Source: Streptomyces sp. NBC_00377
GTDB taxonomy: Bacteria; Actinomycetota; Actinomycetes; Streptomycetales; Streptomycetaceae
Assembly (NCBI RefSeq): GCF_036075115.1
Contig: NZ_CP107958.1
Location: 1,364,001-1,428,000 of the forward strand
Length of the DNA: 64,000 nucleotides
Reading direction: 5' to 3'
Made by a program: the position numbers and the translations under genes. Position 1 is the stretch's first letter. The number at the start of each line of letters is the position of its first letter. Below the pieces are notes generated by a model. It was not told where the DNA came from. It was given only the letters and a program-made list of their open reading frames with translations, and did not search any database. Shown here in pieces: positions 34,458 through 44,500 of the stretch.

Positions 34458-34497
34458 GTCAGAGGCCGTGCCGGTTTTTTCCGGCACGGCCTCTGAC
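34458..34497. terminator. 17-bp perfect hairpin with T6 loop between small ORF and tRNA
   Basis: GTCAGAGGCCGTGCCGG (34458-34474), loop TTTTTT, CCGGCACGGCCTCTGAC (34481-34497). It lies 15 bp beyond the tRNA 3' end on the minus strand and also after the small plus-strand ORF, so it probably terminates both. Confidence 0.85.
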
Positions 34498-34512
34498 CCG
34501 CGACTTCAAAAG

Positions 34513-34586
<74 letters not shown>

Positions 34587-34630
34587 AGGCGCTTCCGCTG
34601 CGGTGAGCTGCGGGAACGCGCAGGCAGAGC

Positions 34631-36061
34631 TTACCGCACAGGGGTGGGTGCGGCGGTCGGCGCCCGGTGGGCGGCCGGGTCCGGCAGACGGGTCGCGCGG
34701 TGGACGGGGACCAGCAGGGCGGCGAGGGCGGCGCCGAGGCAGAGCACCGCGAGCAGGGTGAAGCCGTGGGTGTAGCCGGAGTCGTAGGGCAGACCCGAGG
34801 GCTGGAGCCGGCCGGTGACCAGGACGCCGGTGACGGCGGCGCCGATGGACCCGCCGATGGTGCGGATGTTGGCGTTCATGCCGGTGGCCGCACCGGTCTG
34901 CGCGGCCGGGACGCTGCCCACGATCAGGTTGGCCATCGACGCGAAGGCGAGACCGATCCCGAGGCCGAACACTCCTGCCACCAGAGCCACTTGCCACTTC
35001 TCGTCGTGCCAGAGGGCGAGGAAGCCCAGGGCGAGCGCACCGAGCGCGGCGCCCGTCGTGAGCAGCGCCTTGGCGCCGACGCGGGGCGCGAGACGACCGC
35101 TCAGCACACCGGAGACGAACATCGCGAGCAGCATCGGCAGCATGAGGAGCCCGGAGGCGGTGACGCTCGCGCCGAAGCCGTACCCGGCCGTGCTCGGGGT
35201 CTGTACGAACCCGGGCAGGAAGGACCAGATCGCGTACATGCCCGCGCCGAACAGCAGCGCGGCGAGGTTGGTGGTCCACACGGCCGGCAGCCGCATGATG
35301 CGCAGGTCGATCAGCGGGGTGCGGGAGCTGGCCTCGGAGTACAGCCACAGCGCGAACAGCGCGACGGCCACGGCGAACAGGCCGATCACCCGGGTCGAGC
35401 CCCAGCCCCAGGCGCCCGCCTGGCTGAGTGGCAGGAGCAGGGCGACCAGCCAGCCCGACAGGAGCAGCGCGCCGAGCCAGCCGACCCTGCCCTCACCCCG
35501 GTCCGGCGACTCGGGTACATAGCGCACGGCGATCAGCGTGGCGGCCGCGACGATGCCGACCGGGATCCAGAACAGCCAGCGGTAGTCGAGCGCGGAGACG
35601 ATCGGTCCGGCCGCGACCATGCCGACGCCCCCGCCTGCGGCGATCACGGCGGACAGGTTGCTGATGCTGCCGGGCACCCGGGACGGGGCGAACTCGTCGC
35701 GGATGATGCCGAAGGAGAGGGGGAAGAGGGCCCCGCCGACGCCCTGGACCACCCGGGCGAGGATGAGGACGCCGATGTTCGGCGCGAGTGCGGCGAGCAG
35801 GCAGCCGGCCAGGACGGTGAGCAGGACCCCGACGAGGGTGCGCTTCTTGCCGACGAGGTCGCCGACCCGGCCGAGGATCGGCGTGAAGACGGACGCGGAC
35901 AGCAGATAGGCGGTCATCACCCAGGTCGCGGTGGACTGTGAGGTGTGCAGCGCGTGCTGCACGGTGGGCAGGGCCGGGGCTATCAGCGACTGGAGCATGG
36001 AGAACACGCCGGCACCGGTCGCGAGGACGGCGAAGGTGAGGCGGGTGGACGAGCGGGGCAT
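34631..36061 (-). CDS. MFS drug efflux transporter (14-helix, DHA2-like)
   Basis: 476 residues from ATG 36061 with GAGAGG upstream; the frame continues 81 codons upstream through operator DNA, which I reject. About fourteen membrane helices. Motif A is GRVGDLVGKKRTLV, and motif C-like glycine-rich stretches are LARVVQGVGGALFPLSFGII and AAGGGVGMVAAGPIVSA. These are typical of proton-driven multidrug exporters. Divergent from a TetR gene, with two palindromic operators between the starts, so it is almost certainly repressed by that TetR until an exported compound binds it. Confidence 0.95.
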   Translation of the reverse strand: MPRSSTRLTFAVLATGAGVFSMLQSLIAPALPTVQHALHTSQSTATWVMTAYLLSASVFTPILGRVGDLVGKKRTLVGVLLTVLAGCLLAALAPNIGVLILARVVQGVGGALFPLSFGIIRDEFAPSRVPGSISNLSAVIAAGGGVGMVAAGPIVSALDYRWLFWIPVGIVAAATLIAVRYVPESPDRGEGRVGWLGALLLSGWLVALLLPLSQAGAWGWGSTRVIGLFAVAVALFALWLYSEASSRTPLIDLRIMRLPAVWTTNLAALLFGAGMYAIWSFLPGFVQTPSTAGYGFGASVTASGLLMLPMLLAMFVSGVLSGRLAPRVGAKALLTTGAALGALALGFLALWHDEKWQVALVAGVFGLGIGLAFASMANLIVGSVPAAQTGAATGMNANIRTIGGSIGAAVTGVLVTGRLQPSGLPYDSGYTHGFTLLAVLCLGAALAALLVPVHRATRLPDPAAHRAPTAAPTPVR

Positions 36062-36114
36062 GAAAAGCCTCTCGGAAGAACCCGGAAAGAGGAGCAGGGA
36101 CCTCGGACTGTTAA

Positions 36115-36154
36115 AGTGGAGGCACTCCTCCACTGTAGCGGAGGCACCCCTCCG
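36115..36154. promoter_or_regulatory. Tandem palindromic operators of the TetR/MFS pair
   Basis: AGTGGAGG-CACT-CCTCCACT (36115-36134) and CGGAGG-CACC-CCTCCG (36139-36154): two related inverted repeats sharing GGAGG-N5-CCTCC spacing, centres about 22 bp (two helical turns) apart, between divergent starts 36061 and 36185. Confidence 0.85.
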
Positions 36155-36184
36155 GTTCAACCGGGTCCTGTCCAGGAGGCAGCC

Positions 36185-36763
36185 GTGGCGGCTCAGCCGT
36201 TCCCCGTCAGCGAGATCGTCGCGGCCCAGCGCCCCGTCCGTAAGGACGCCGCCCGCAACTACGACGCACTGCTGGCCGCCGCGCGCGAGGCGTTCGCCGA
36301 GCACGGCTCCGAGGCGTCCCTCGAGGACATCGCCCGGCGCGCGGGCGTGGGCATCGCCACGCTGTACCGGAACTTCCCCACCCGCAGGGCGCTGTTCGAG
36401 AGCGTGTACGCGGACGAGGTCAACGCGTTGTGCCGGTCGGCGGAGGGGTTCGCCGGCCTGGAGCCGTGGGAGGCGCTCACCGCCTGGCTCGAGCGGTTCG
36501 CCGGCTACATGGTCACCAAGCGGGCGGTGCGTGAGGCGCTGGAGGGCGAGTCGGAGATCTTCCAGGCCTGCCGTGAGTCGATGTATGCCGCGGGCGGACC
36601 GCTGTTCGAGCGGGCCCAGCGGGCCGGGACGGCCCGCACGGACATGGACTTCGGCGACCTGCTGCGGCTCGTCGCCGGCATCACCGCGACGGCCTTCGTG
36701 GACGACGCCCAGCGCGACCGCGTCCTGGCCATCGCGCTGGACGGGGTGCGCACCGGGCGTTGA
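36185..36763 (+). CDS. TetR-family repressor of the MFS exporter
   Basis: 192 residues from GTG 36185 with AGGAGG upstream. DNA-binding domain: NYDALLAAAREAFAEHGSEA, LEDIARRAGVGIATLYRNFP. The C-terminal ligand domain is YMVTKRAVREALEG, CRESMYAAGGPLFERAQRAG and DLLRLVAGITATAF; this belongs to the SbtR/TetR C-terminal group common in actinomycetes. Divergent from the MFS gene with paired operators. Convergent with the serine hydrolase gene 9 bp away. Confidence 0.95.
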   Translation: MAAQPFPVSEIVAAQRPVRKDAARNYDALLAAAREAFAEHGSEASLEDIARRAGVGIATLYRNFPTRRALFESVYADEVNALCRSAEGFAGLEPWEALTAWLERFAGYMVTKRAVREALEGESEIFQACRESMYAAGGPLFERAQRAGTARTDMDFGDLLRLVAGITATAFVDDAQRDRVLAIALDGVRTGR

Positions 36764-36772
36764 CCGGGGGCG

Positions 36773-37981
36773 TCAGCCGGACAGCGGGTGCCGCGGGTCG
36801 AGCAGGTCCGCGATCCGTTCGGTGATCGTCTGGGCGGTGTTGCCGGCGGGGGCGTCCGGGCCCACGGTCGTGGACACCGCGATGGACAGCCGCTTGCGCG
36901 GCTCGTACGCCATCACCGCCGCGTATCCGAAGAAGGACGGGTTCTGCACCACCCAGCCGTTCCTGACGACGACGCCCACGCCGAAGTGGAAGTCCTCCGT
37001 CATCGGCAGACAGACGGTGGCGGGGCAGTTGGCGGTGGGGTGTCCGAGGCCGACCGTGCCCGGGTCCAGCTGGGTGCGGAAGGAGCGCCCCGAGAGCAGT
37101 TCGCCCGAGCCGATGGCCTGCCCGGAGCGGGCCAGGTCACAGATGTCCTGGGTCAGCACGGCGCCGGGGGCGGTGGTCCAGGAGGGGTTCCAGTAGGTGG
37201 ACTCCTCGTAGGTGCCGCGTTCGTCGTCGTAGGCGTGCAGCACGGGCGGCGGGATGAGCGCGGTGTCGTTGTTGCGCGTGTTGCGCAGCCCGAGGGGCTT
37301 CATCACCCGCTCCTGGAGGAGGCGGTCGAGCGGGGTGCCGGAGATCTTCTCCAGGGCGCGGCCGAGGAGGACGAAGTTGGCGTGCGAGTAGCTCCAGTTG
37401 GTGCCCGGCCGGTACCACAGGGGGTGGCTGAGGGAGATGCCGACGACTTCCTCGGGGGTCCAGTGCTGCCACGGGTCGGCGTAGAGCTTCTTCAGGAAGA
37501 CCGGGTCGGTGACGTAGTCGTGCAGGCCCGACGTCGAGTCGCCGAGCATGCGCAGGGTGATCTCGTCGCCGTGCGGCAGGTCGGGCAGCCAGCGGGACAC
37601 CGGGTCGTCGAGCCCCGCCTTGTGCTCCTGGACGAGCTGGAGCAGCACCGTGCCCATGAAGGCGATGCCGACGGAGCCGGTCCGGAAGTGCGCGGCGGGG
37701 GTGGCCGACACGTCCGTGAGGGAGTCGCCGTCCGCGCCGGTGACCAGTTCACGCCCGTCGACCGTGACCTTGACCAGGGCGGCCTTGAGACCGAGTTCCT
37801 CGCGCGCCGCGCGGACGAGGGCGAGGACCTCGCGCGCCTGGCCCCGCGGGTGGCGGGTCGCGGCACAGGCCCGGTCCCACTCCCCGTCCGGGTGGCGGGC
37901 GTCGGCCGTAGCGGCGGCCGTCTGGAGGGTGGAGGCGAGGAGAGCGGCGGCGCACAGCAGCGCCGTACGGGTACGCGTCAT
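36773..37981 (-). CDS. Secreted serine-hydrolase-fold protein (beta-lactamase/DD-peptidase family) lacking the SxxK lysine
   Basis: 402 residues from ATG 37981 with an N-terminal signal peptide (ALLCAAALLASTLQTAAATA). The fold is class C beta-lactamase/DD-carboxypeptidase-like: FRTGSVGIAFMGTVLLQLVQ, MLGDSTSGLHDYVTD, WYRPGTNWSYSHANFVLLGR and FHFGVGVV. The catalytic SxxK motif, usually SVTK, reads Ser103-Val-Gly-Ile106, so the general-base Lys is gone. The second motif YxN reads Tyr198-Ser-His200. The HxG third motif is kept. It is therefore probably not an active enzyme of the standard mechanism; it could be a binding protein, an altered esterase or a decaying gene. Confidence 0.9.
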   Translation of the reverse strand: MTRTRTALLCAAALLASTLQTAAATADARHPDGEWDRACAATRHPRGQAREVLALVRAAREELGLKAALVKVTVDGRELVTGADGDSLTDVSATPAAHFRTGSVGIAFMGTVLLQLVQEHKAGLDDPVSRWLPDLPHGDEITLRMLGDSTSGLHDYVTDPVFLKKLYADPWQHWTPEEVVGISLSHPLWYRPGTNWSYSHANFVLLGRALEKISGTPLDRLLQERVMKPLGLRNTRNNDTALIPPPVLHAYDDERGTYEESTYWNPSWTTAPGAVLTQDICDLARSGQAIGSGELLSGRSFRTQLDPGTVGLGHPTANCPATVCLPMTEDFHFGVGVVVRNGWVVQNPSFFGYAAVMAYEPRKRLSIAVSTTVGPDAPAGNTAQTITERIADLLDPRHPLSG

Positions 37982-38391
37982 ATGGGCACTATGGGCGGAT
38001 CTTCACACGGGCCTTCGGAGCAACACTCCGGACGCCGCCGCCCTGGACCCGTACGGCCCCTCGCCCCACTTGGGCGGGGAGATCGCCCGACACAGCGTCC
38101 GGTCCGGGAGGACGGCGGCCGAAGCGGTCGACACGCCCCGTACACACAAGCCTTTCCCGGTCACTCCGGGGCCGGCACATGGTTTTCTCCCCGCCGTCCG
38201 ACCGGCGCCGGGAAGGTGCGTTCCGATTCGGACATGCGGTCCAGAGGAACCCATTTCCTGCGTTCGTTCATGTCTCCCCGGTGCCGGTGAGTGGTGAACA
38301 GGGCCGGTGCCGACAGGAATTGATCCGGTTTCCTACGCCCTGGTCCTGCGTCCGCGACTGACCGAATCACTGCGGCCGCATACCGGCCGAT
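37982..38391. other. Gene-free region upstream of the PKS operon
   Basis: 410 bp with mixed composition, including a less GC-rich stretch near 38230-38300. No frame with a ribosome site and coding bias was found. It separates the divergent serine hydrolase from the PKS promoter. Confidence 0.5.
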
Positions 38392-38431
38392 CGTTCGAAC
38401 GTTGACCAGTGAGTAATAAGCGCACTACCTT
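38392..38431 (+). promoter_or_regulatory. Promoter of the PUFA-like PKS operon with abutting palindrome
   Basis: -35 TTGACC (38402-38407), 18-bp spacer, -10 TACCTT (38426-38431). Directly before the -35 lies the palindrome CGTTCGAACG (38392-38401), a candidate regulator site. Predicted leader about 120 nt to the first PKS ATG. Confidence 0.65.
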
Positions 38432-38557
38432 CGACGCGTTTCGAGCACGCGCTTCAGAACGGCGTTCCGCGGTGGACCTCTGCCCGCTGGAACGCGGTGA
38501 GCCGCCTTTGCTGTCCCGAACCCCCCACCGTGCAGTCTCACCTTGATTCGGAGAATC

Positions 38558-41500
38558 ATGACGTCCGCTGTGCGTTCCGAGGACATGATCATCGGCATCA
38601 CTCCTTTCGGCGAACCGGATGCCGGGCTCGCCCTGGCGGTCGGCCGGGCCGGCGGGCTGGGCGTCCTGGACCTGGGATCCGGTGACCGAAGATCCCGCGA
38701 AGCCCTCTCCCGGCTGCGCCGTTCCTCCCTCGGCGCCTTCGGGGTCCGGATCGGCGCGCACTGCCGGCTCACGCCCGCCGACCTGGAGCCCGACGGCCCG
38801 CACACCGTGGTCCTCGGCGCCGGGGCGGCACCGTCCTCGACGGCCGCGGACACCGAGTGGGCCCCCGGCCCGATCACCGAACTCGCGGCGCGCCACCGCG
38901 TGCTGGTCGAGGTCACCGACCTGGCGGGCGCACGCGACGCGTTACGCGCCGGGGCGCACGGACTGATCGCCCGCGGCGCCGAGTGCGGTGGCCGGATCGG
39001 GGAACTGAGCACCTTCGTCCTGCTCCAACAGCTCCTCGCCGCACCCGAGGTGACCGCGCCGGTGTGGGCGTGCGGCGGGATCGGGCCGCACACGGCCGCC
39101 GCCGCGGTGGCCTGCGGCGCGGCCGGCGTCGTCCTCGACAGCCAGCTCGCGCTGCTCGCCGAGTCGGCGCTGCCCGAACCGGCCGCGGCTGCGCTGCGCA
39201 CCCTGGACGGCTCGGAGACCGTCGTCCTCGCCGGACACCGCGTCCTGCGACGGCGCGGCCCGGACGCACCGGAACCCGGGGAGGACGCCGGACCGCAGGC
39301 GGTGGCGGCACTGCTGGGCGCGCGGGACCCGAGCGCTCAGATGCTCCCGGTGGGCCAGGACGGCTTCCTCGCCGCCCGGTTCGCCGAGCGCTGGGGTGAC
39401 GTGCGGCGGACCGTACGGGCCTTGCGGGACGCGGTCCTGGCGGGCGTCGGCGACGACACCGCCGCACGGGCGCTGGCGGCCGGGTCACCGATGAGCCGGG
39501 CGCTCGGGACGCGGCTGCCCGTCGCGCAGGGGCCGATGACCAGGGTGAGCGACGGGGCCGCGTTCGCCGCGGCCGTCGCGGCCGACGGGGCGCTGCCCTT
39601 CCTCGCGCTGGCGCTGGCGGACGGCGAGCGGACCCGGGCCATGCTCGCCGAGACCCGGGACGCCGTGGCCGGCCGGCCCTGGGGGGTCGGTGTGCTGGGC
39701 TTCGCACCGGAGGACGTCCGCACCGCACAGCTGGAGGCCGTACGGGAGCTGCGGCCCACGCACGCGATCATCGCGGGCGGCCGGCCGTCCCAGGCGCAGG
39801 CGCTGGAGCGGGAGGGCATCCGGACCTTTCTGCACGTGCCGTCGCCGGGCCTGCTGCGGCAGTTCCTGGACGCCGGGGCGCGGCGCTTCGTCTTCGAGGG
39901 CTCGGAGTGCGGAGGGCATGTCGGACCGCGCGGCAGCTTTCCGCTCTGGGAAGCCCAGCTGGGGGTCCTCGAGGACCACGCGGCACAGCACGGCGCCGAG
40001 GGCCTGGATGTGTTCTTCGCGGGCGGGGTCCACGACGGGCGGTCGGCCGCGGCGGTCGCGGCTCTCGCCGCGCCGCTGACCGCGCGCGGGGCGGCCGTCG
40101 GCGTGCTGATGGGCACCGCCTACCTGTTCACCGAGGAGGCGGTGGCCCACGGCGCGATCCGGCCTCTCTTCCAGCGTCAGGTCATGGCCGCCGAGCGCAC
40201 CACGCTGCTGGAGTCGGCGCCGGGCCACGCCACCCGCTGTGTGCCGAGCCCGTTCGCCGCCGGCTACCGCGACGAGGAGCACCGGCTGCGTGCCGAGGGC
40301 GCGGGGGACCGGCAGATCTGGGAGGCCCTGGAGCGGCTCAACGTCGGCCGGCTGCGGATCGCGAGCAAGGGCGTGACCCGCACCGCCGACGGCTCCCTGG
40401 CCCCGGCCGACGAACGGCGTCAGCTCGCCGAGGGGATGTTCATGGCCGGGGAGGTGGCCGTACTGCGCTCGGCGACCACTACCCTCGCGGCGCTGCACGA
40501 GTCCGTGACGACCGGCGCCGTCGAGCATCTCGCGCTGCGCGCCGCGGAGTGGGGCGTCGAGCGGGAGAACCGGGAGCCGGCCGCCCCGGCTCCGCTGGAC
40601 GTCGCCGTCGTCGGCATGGCGTGCATGTTCCCGCAGGCGCCCGACCTGCCCGCCTTCTGGGCGAACGTCGTGGGGGGCGTGGACGCCGTCGGCGAGGTGC
40701 CGGCGGACCGCTGGGACCCGGCCGTCCACCACGGCAGATCGACCCCGTCGAAGTGGGGCGGCTTCCTCCCCCGCATCCCCTTCGACCCGCTGCGCTACGG
40801 CATCCCGCCCACGTCCCTCGGCAGCATCGAGCCGGTGCAGCTGCTGTCCCTGGAGGCGGCCCGGCGCGCCCTGGAGGACGCCGGATACGGCGACGGGGAA
40901 CGGGAGTTCGACCGCTCACGCACCTCGGTGGTGTTCGGTGCGGAGGCGGGCAGCGACCTGTCGAACGCGGCCACGCTGAGGGCGGTGCTGCCCTCCTACC
41001 ACGGCGAGGTCCCGGCCGGCCTGGACGAGCAGCTCCCGCAGCTCACCGAGGACTCCTTCCCGGGCATGCTCGCCAATGTCATCTCCGGGCGGATCGCCAA
41101 CCGGCTCGACCTCGGCGGCGCGAACTACACCGTCGACGCCGCCTGCGCCTCCTCCCTGGCCGCGGTGGACGTGGCCTGCAAGGAACTCGTCGGCGGCACC
41201 TCCGACCTGGTGCTGTGCGGCGGCGCCGACCTGCACAACGGCATCAACGACTACGTCCTCTTCTCCTCCGTGCACGCGCTGTCCCCGACCGGCCGCTCCC
41301 GCGCCTTCGACGCTTCGGCGGACGGCATCGCCCTCGGTGAGGGCGTGGCGTGCGTCGTCCTCAAGCGGCTCGCGGACGCCGAGCGCGACGGCGACCGGAT
41401 CTACGGTGTGATCAAGGGCCTCGGCTCCTCCAGCGACGGCCGTTCCCTCGGCCTGACCGCCCCACGCCCCGAGGGTCAGCGCTCGGCCCTGGAACGCGCC

Positions 41501-44500
41501 TACCGCAACGCGGGTGTCTCACCGGCCGACGTCGGGCTCGTCGAGGCGCACGGCACCGGGACCGTGGTCGGCGACCGCACCGAACTGCGTGTCCTCAGCG
41601 AGGTGTTCGCGCAGGCCGGGGCGGAACCGGGCGGCTGTGCGATCGGCTCGGTGAAATCGCAGATCGGCCACACCAAGTGCGCCGCCGGGCTCGCCGGCCT
41701 GATCAAGACGGTGCTGGCCCTGCACACGGGCGTCCGGCCGCCCACGCTGCACGTCGAGGCCCCCAACGCGGCCTGGGAGGCGGACGTCAGTCCCTTCGCC
41801 TTCCATGCGCGGGCGCTTCCCTGGGCCGCGCCTCCCGAGGAACGGGTGGCCGGGGTCAGCGCGTTCGGCTTCGGCGGCACCAACTTCCATGTGGTGCTGG
41901 CCGCTCACGCCGACGGCGTGCCGCCGGCGCGGACGCTCGACGCATGGCCCGCCGAACTCTTCCTCTTCCGCGGTCGGGACGCGGCCGCCGCCCGCCGTGG
42001 GGTGGACGAACTCCTGCGGGCCGCGCAGACGCAGGGCCGGCCGTGGCGCCTGCGGGACCTGGCGCTCAGCTCCGCGCGGCGGTCGGACGCCGCCGGGGAT
42101 CCGGTACAGGTCGCGATCGTGGCGACGGACGTGGACGACCTGGTCGGCAAACTGCGCCGGGTGTCCGCGGATCCCGCCGCGCACGACCCGGCGCGCGGGA
42201 TCCACCGGGCCGGGCAGGACGGTCCGCGAGGCGGCAAGGTCGCCTTCCTCTTCCCCGGTCAGGGCAGTCAGCGCACCGGCATGCTCGCCGACCTCTTCGT
42301 CACCTTCCCCGAACTGCGCCCCTGTCTGGAACTCGGACGCGTCCACGCGGACACCCTGTATCCGCCGGCCGCCTTCGACGACGCCGTGCGCGACCGCCAG
42401 CAGGCCGCGCTGACCGACACCCGGGTGGCGCAGCCGGCACTCGGCGTCGCCGGACTCGCCGTGCATGCCCTGCTCGGCGCGGCGGGGGTGCAGCCGGACA
42501 TGGCCGCCGGACACAGCTACGGCGAACTGGTCGCCCTCTGCGCGGCCGGCGCCCTCGGCCCCGAGACCCTGCTGGAACTGAGCGCGGAACGGGCGACGGC
42601 GATCCTCGAGGCCGCTGGGGTGACGGGGGCCGCCGCGTCCGGCGACGGCGATCCCGGGTCCATGGCCGCCGTCGCGGCCGGTGCCGAGGACGTGGTGCGG
42701 GCGCTCGAGGCGGCGCACGCGCCGGACTCCGTGGTCGTCGCCAATCGCAACTCCCCCCGGCAGACGGTGATCTCGGGTCCCTCGGAAGCCGTCGCCGAGA
42801 CCGTACGGCTGCTGCGCGAGGCCGGTCTCGGGGCCAAGCGGCTCCCCGTGGCCTGCGCCTTCCACAGCCCGCTGGTGGCGGGCGCCGCCGACCGCTTCGC
42901 GGAGGCGCTCGCCGCCCGGCCGGTGCACGCGCCCGAGTTCCCGGTGTGGTCCAACCGCACGGCCACACCGTACCCGGCCGATCCGGACGCGGTACGGGCC
43001 CACCTGGCCGCCCAGATCGGAGCGCCGGTCGCCTTCGCCGAGCAGATCGAGGCGATGTACGAGGCGGGCGCGCGCGTCTTCGTCGAAGCCGGTCCCGGAT
43101 CGGTGCTGACCCGGCTGGTCGGACAGATCCTCGGCGACCGTCCGCACCACGCGGTGGCCTGCGAGCCCCGCCCCGACGCCGGTCTGCGCGGCTGGCTCGA
43201 CGCCCTGGCCCGGCTCGCCGTCGCGGGCCTGCCGGTACGCACCGGACGCCTGCTGCGCGGCCGGGACGCGGTCGACGCCGTACGGACCCCCGCGCCGAAG
43301 CGGCCCGGCTGGACGGTCGACGGCCAGTTGGTCCGCACCGCCGCCGGCGCGCTCCTGCCGGGCGCGCTCGCCCCGGCCCGACGAGTCGTGGAACCCATCG
43401 AGAGGACCGTGGCGACAGTGACGACGAACCCCCCGCACGGCGTCCCCTCCCACCAGGACGCGCTCGTCTCCGAGTTCCTGCGCACCAGCCGGGAGATGAT
43501 CGCCGCCCAGCGGGACGTGCTGCTCACCTACCTCGGGGCGGCGCCGGGCATCGCGCAGCCCGTCCCGTCCGTGGCGGCGCCCCAGGTGATCCAGGCGACG
43601 CCGCAACTCCCCATGCAGCGAGCGGAGATGGCCGCCGCCCCACCCGAACCGGCCCAGGAGAGCACTGCGCCGGCCCCGCCCGCCGGGCCTGCGGACGTCC
43701 GGCAGGTCGTGCTGGAGATCATCAGCGAGCGCACCGGCTACCCGGTCGACATGATCGAGCCCGACCTCGACCTCGAGGCCGATCTCAGCATCGACTCCAT
43801 CAAACGGGCCGAGATCGCGGGTGAGTTGGCACGGCGCCTGGGCGCCGGGGCCGGTACGGACCTCACCTCGATGGACGACGAGGAGCTGGAGGAGCTGGCG
43901 AAGGCGCGCACGGCCGCCGCGGTGACCGACTGGCTCACCGCCAGACTGGGCGGACCGGCCGCCTCGGCGTCCGCCCCCGCTGTCGCTCCCGTGACCGCAC
44001 CCGCCTCCCCGGACGGGCCCGCCCCGGCCGTCGCGGCCACGGCGGCCGAGGAGCCCGCAGCACCCGGGCCGGCCACGCGAGGGGTCACCCAGGAGGTGAC
44101 CGGCGAGGCTCCCCGCAGGCACGTACTGCGACCGGTCCTGCTCGACGACGGGACGGACGACCGCGACGCTGACGCCCGCGACGCCCCCACCGCTGCGCTC
44201 TCCGGCACCCGCTGGACCCTCCTGGGCGACGCCCCCGAAGTGGCGGCCCGGCTGCGGTCCCACGGCGCCGACGTCGGGGTACGGGCCCGCGACCACGTCC
44301 TGACGGAAGCGGACGGGCCGGTGGACGGCGTGCTGTATCTCGCGGCCCTCACGGACGCCGACGACGGCCCCCTGCTGCCGGACGCGTTCCCCGTCCTCCA
44401 GGCGGCCCTGGCACGCGGCCCGCGCCGGCTGCTGGCCGTCCGGGTCGCCGACGGCGGGACGCCCGACCCGCGGACCGCGGGCCTGCGCGGCCTGTTCCGG

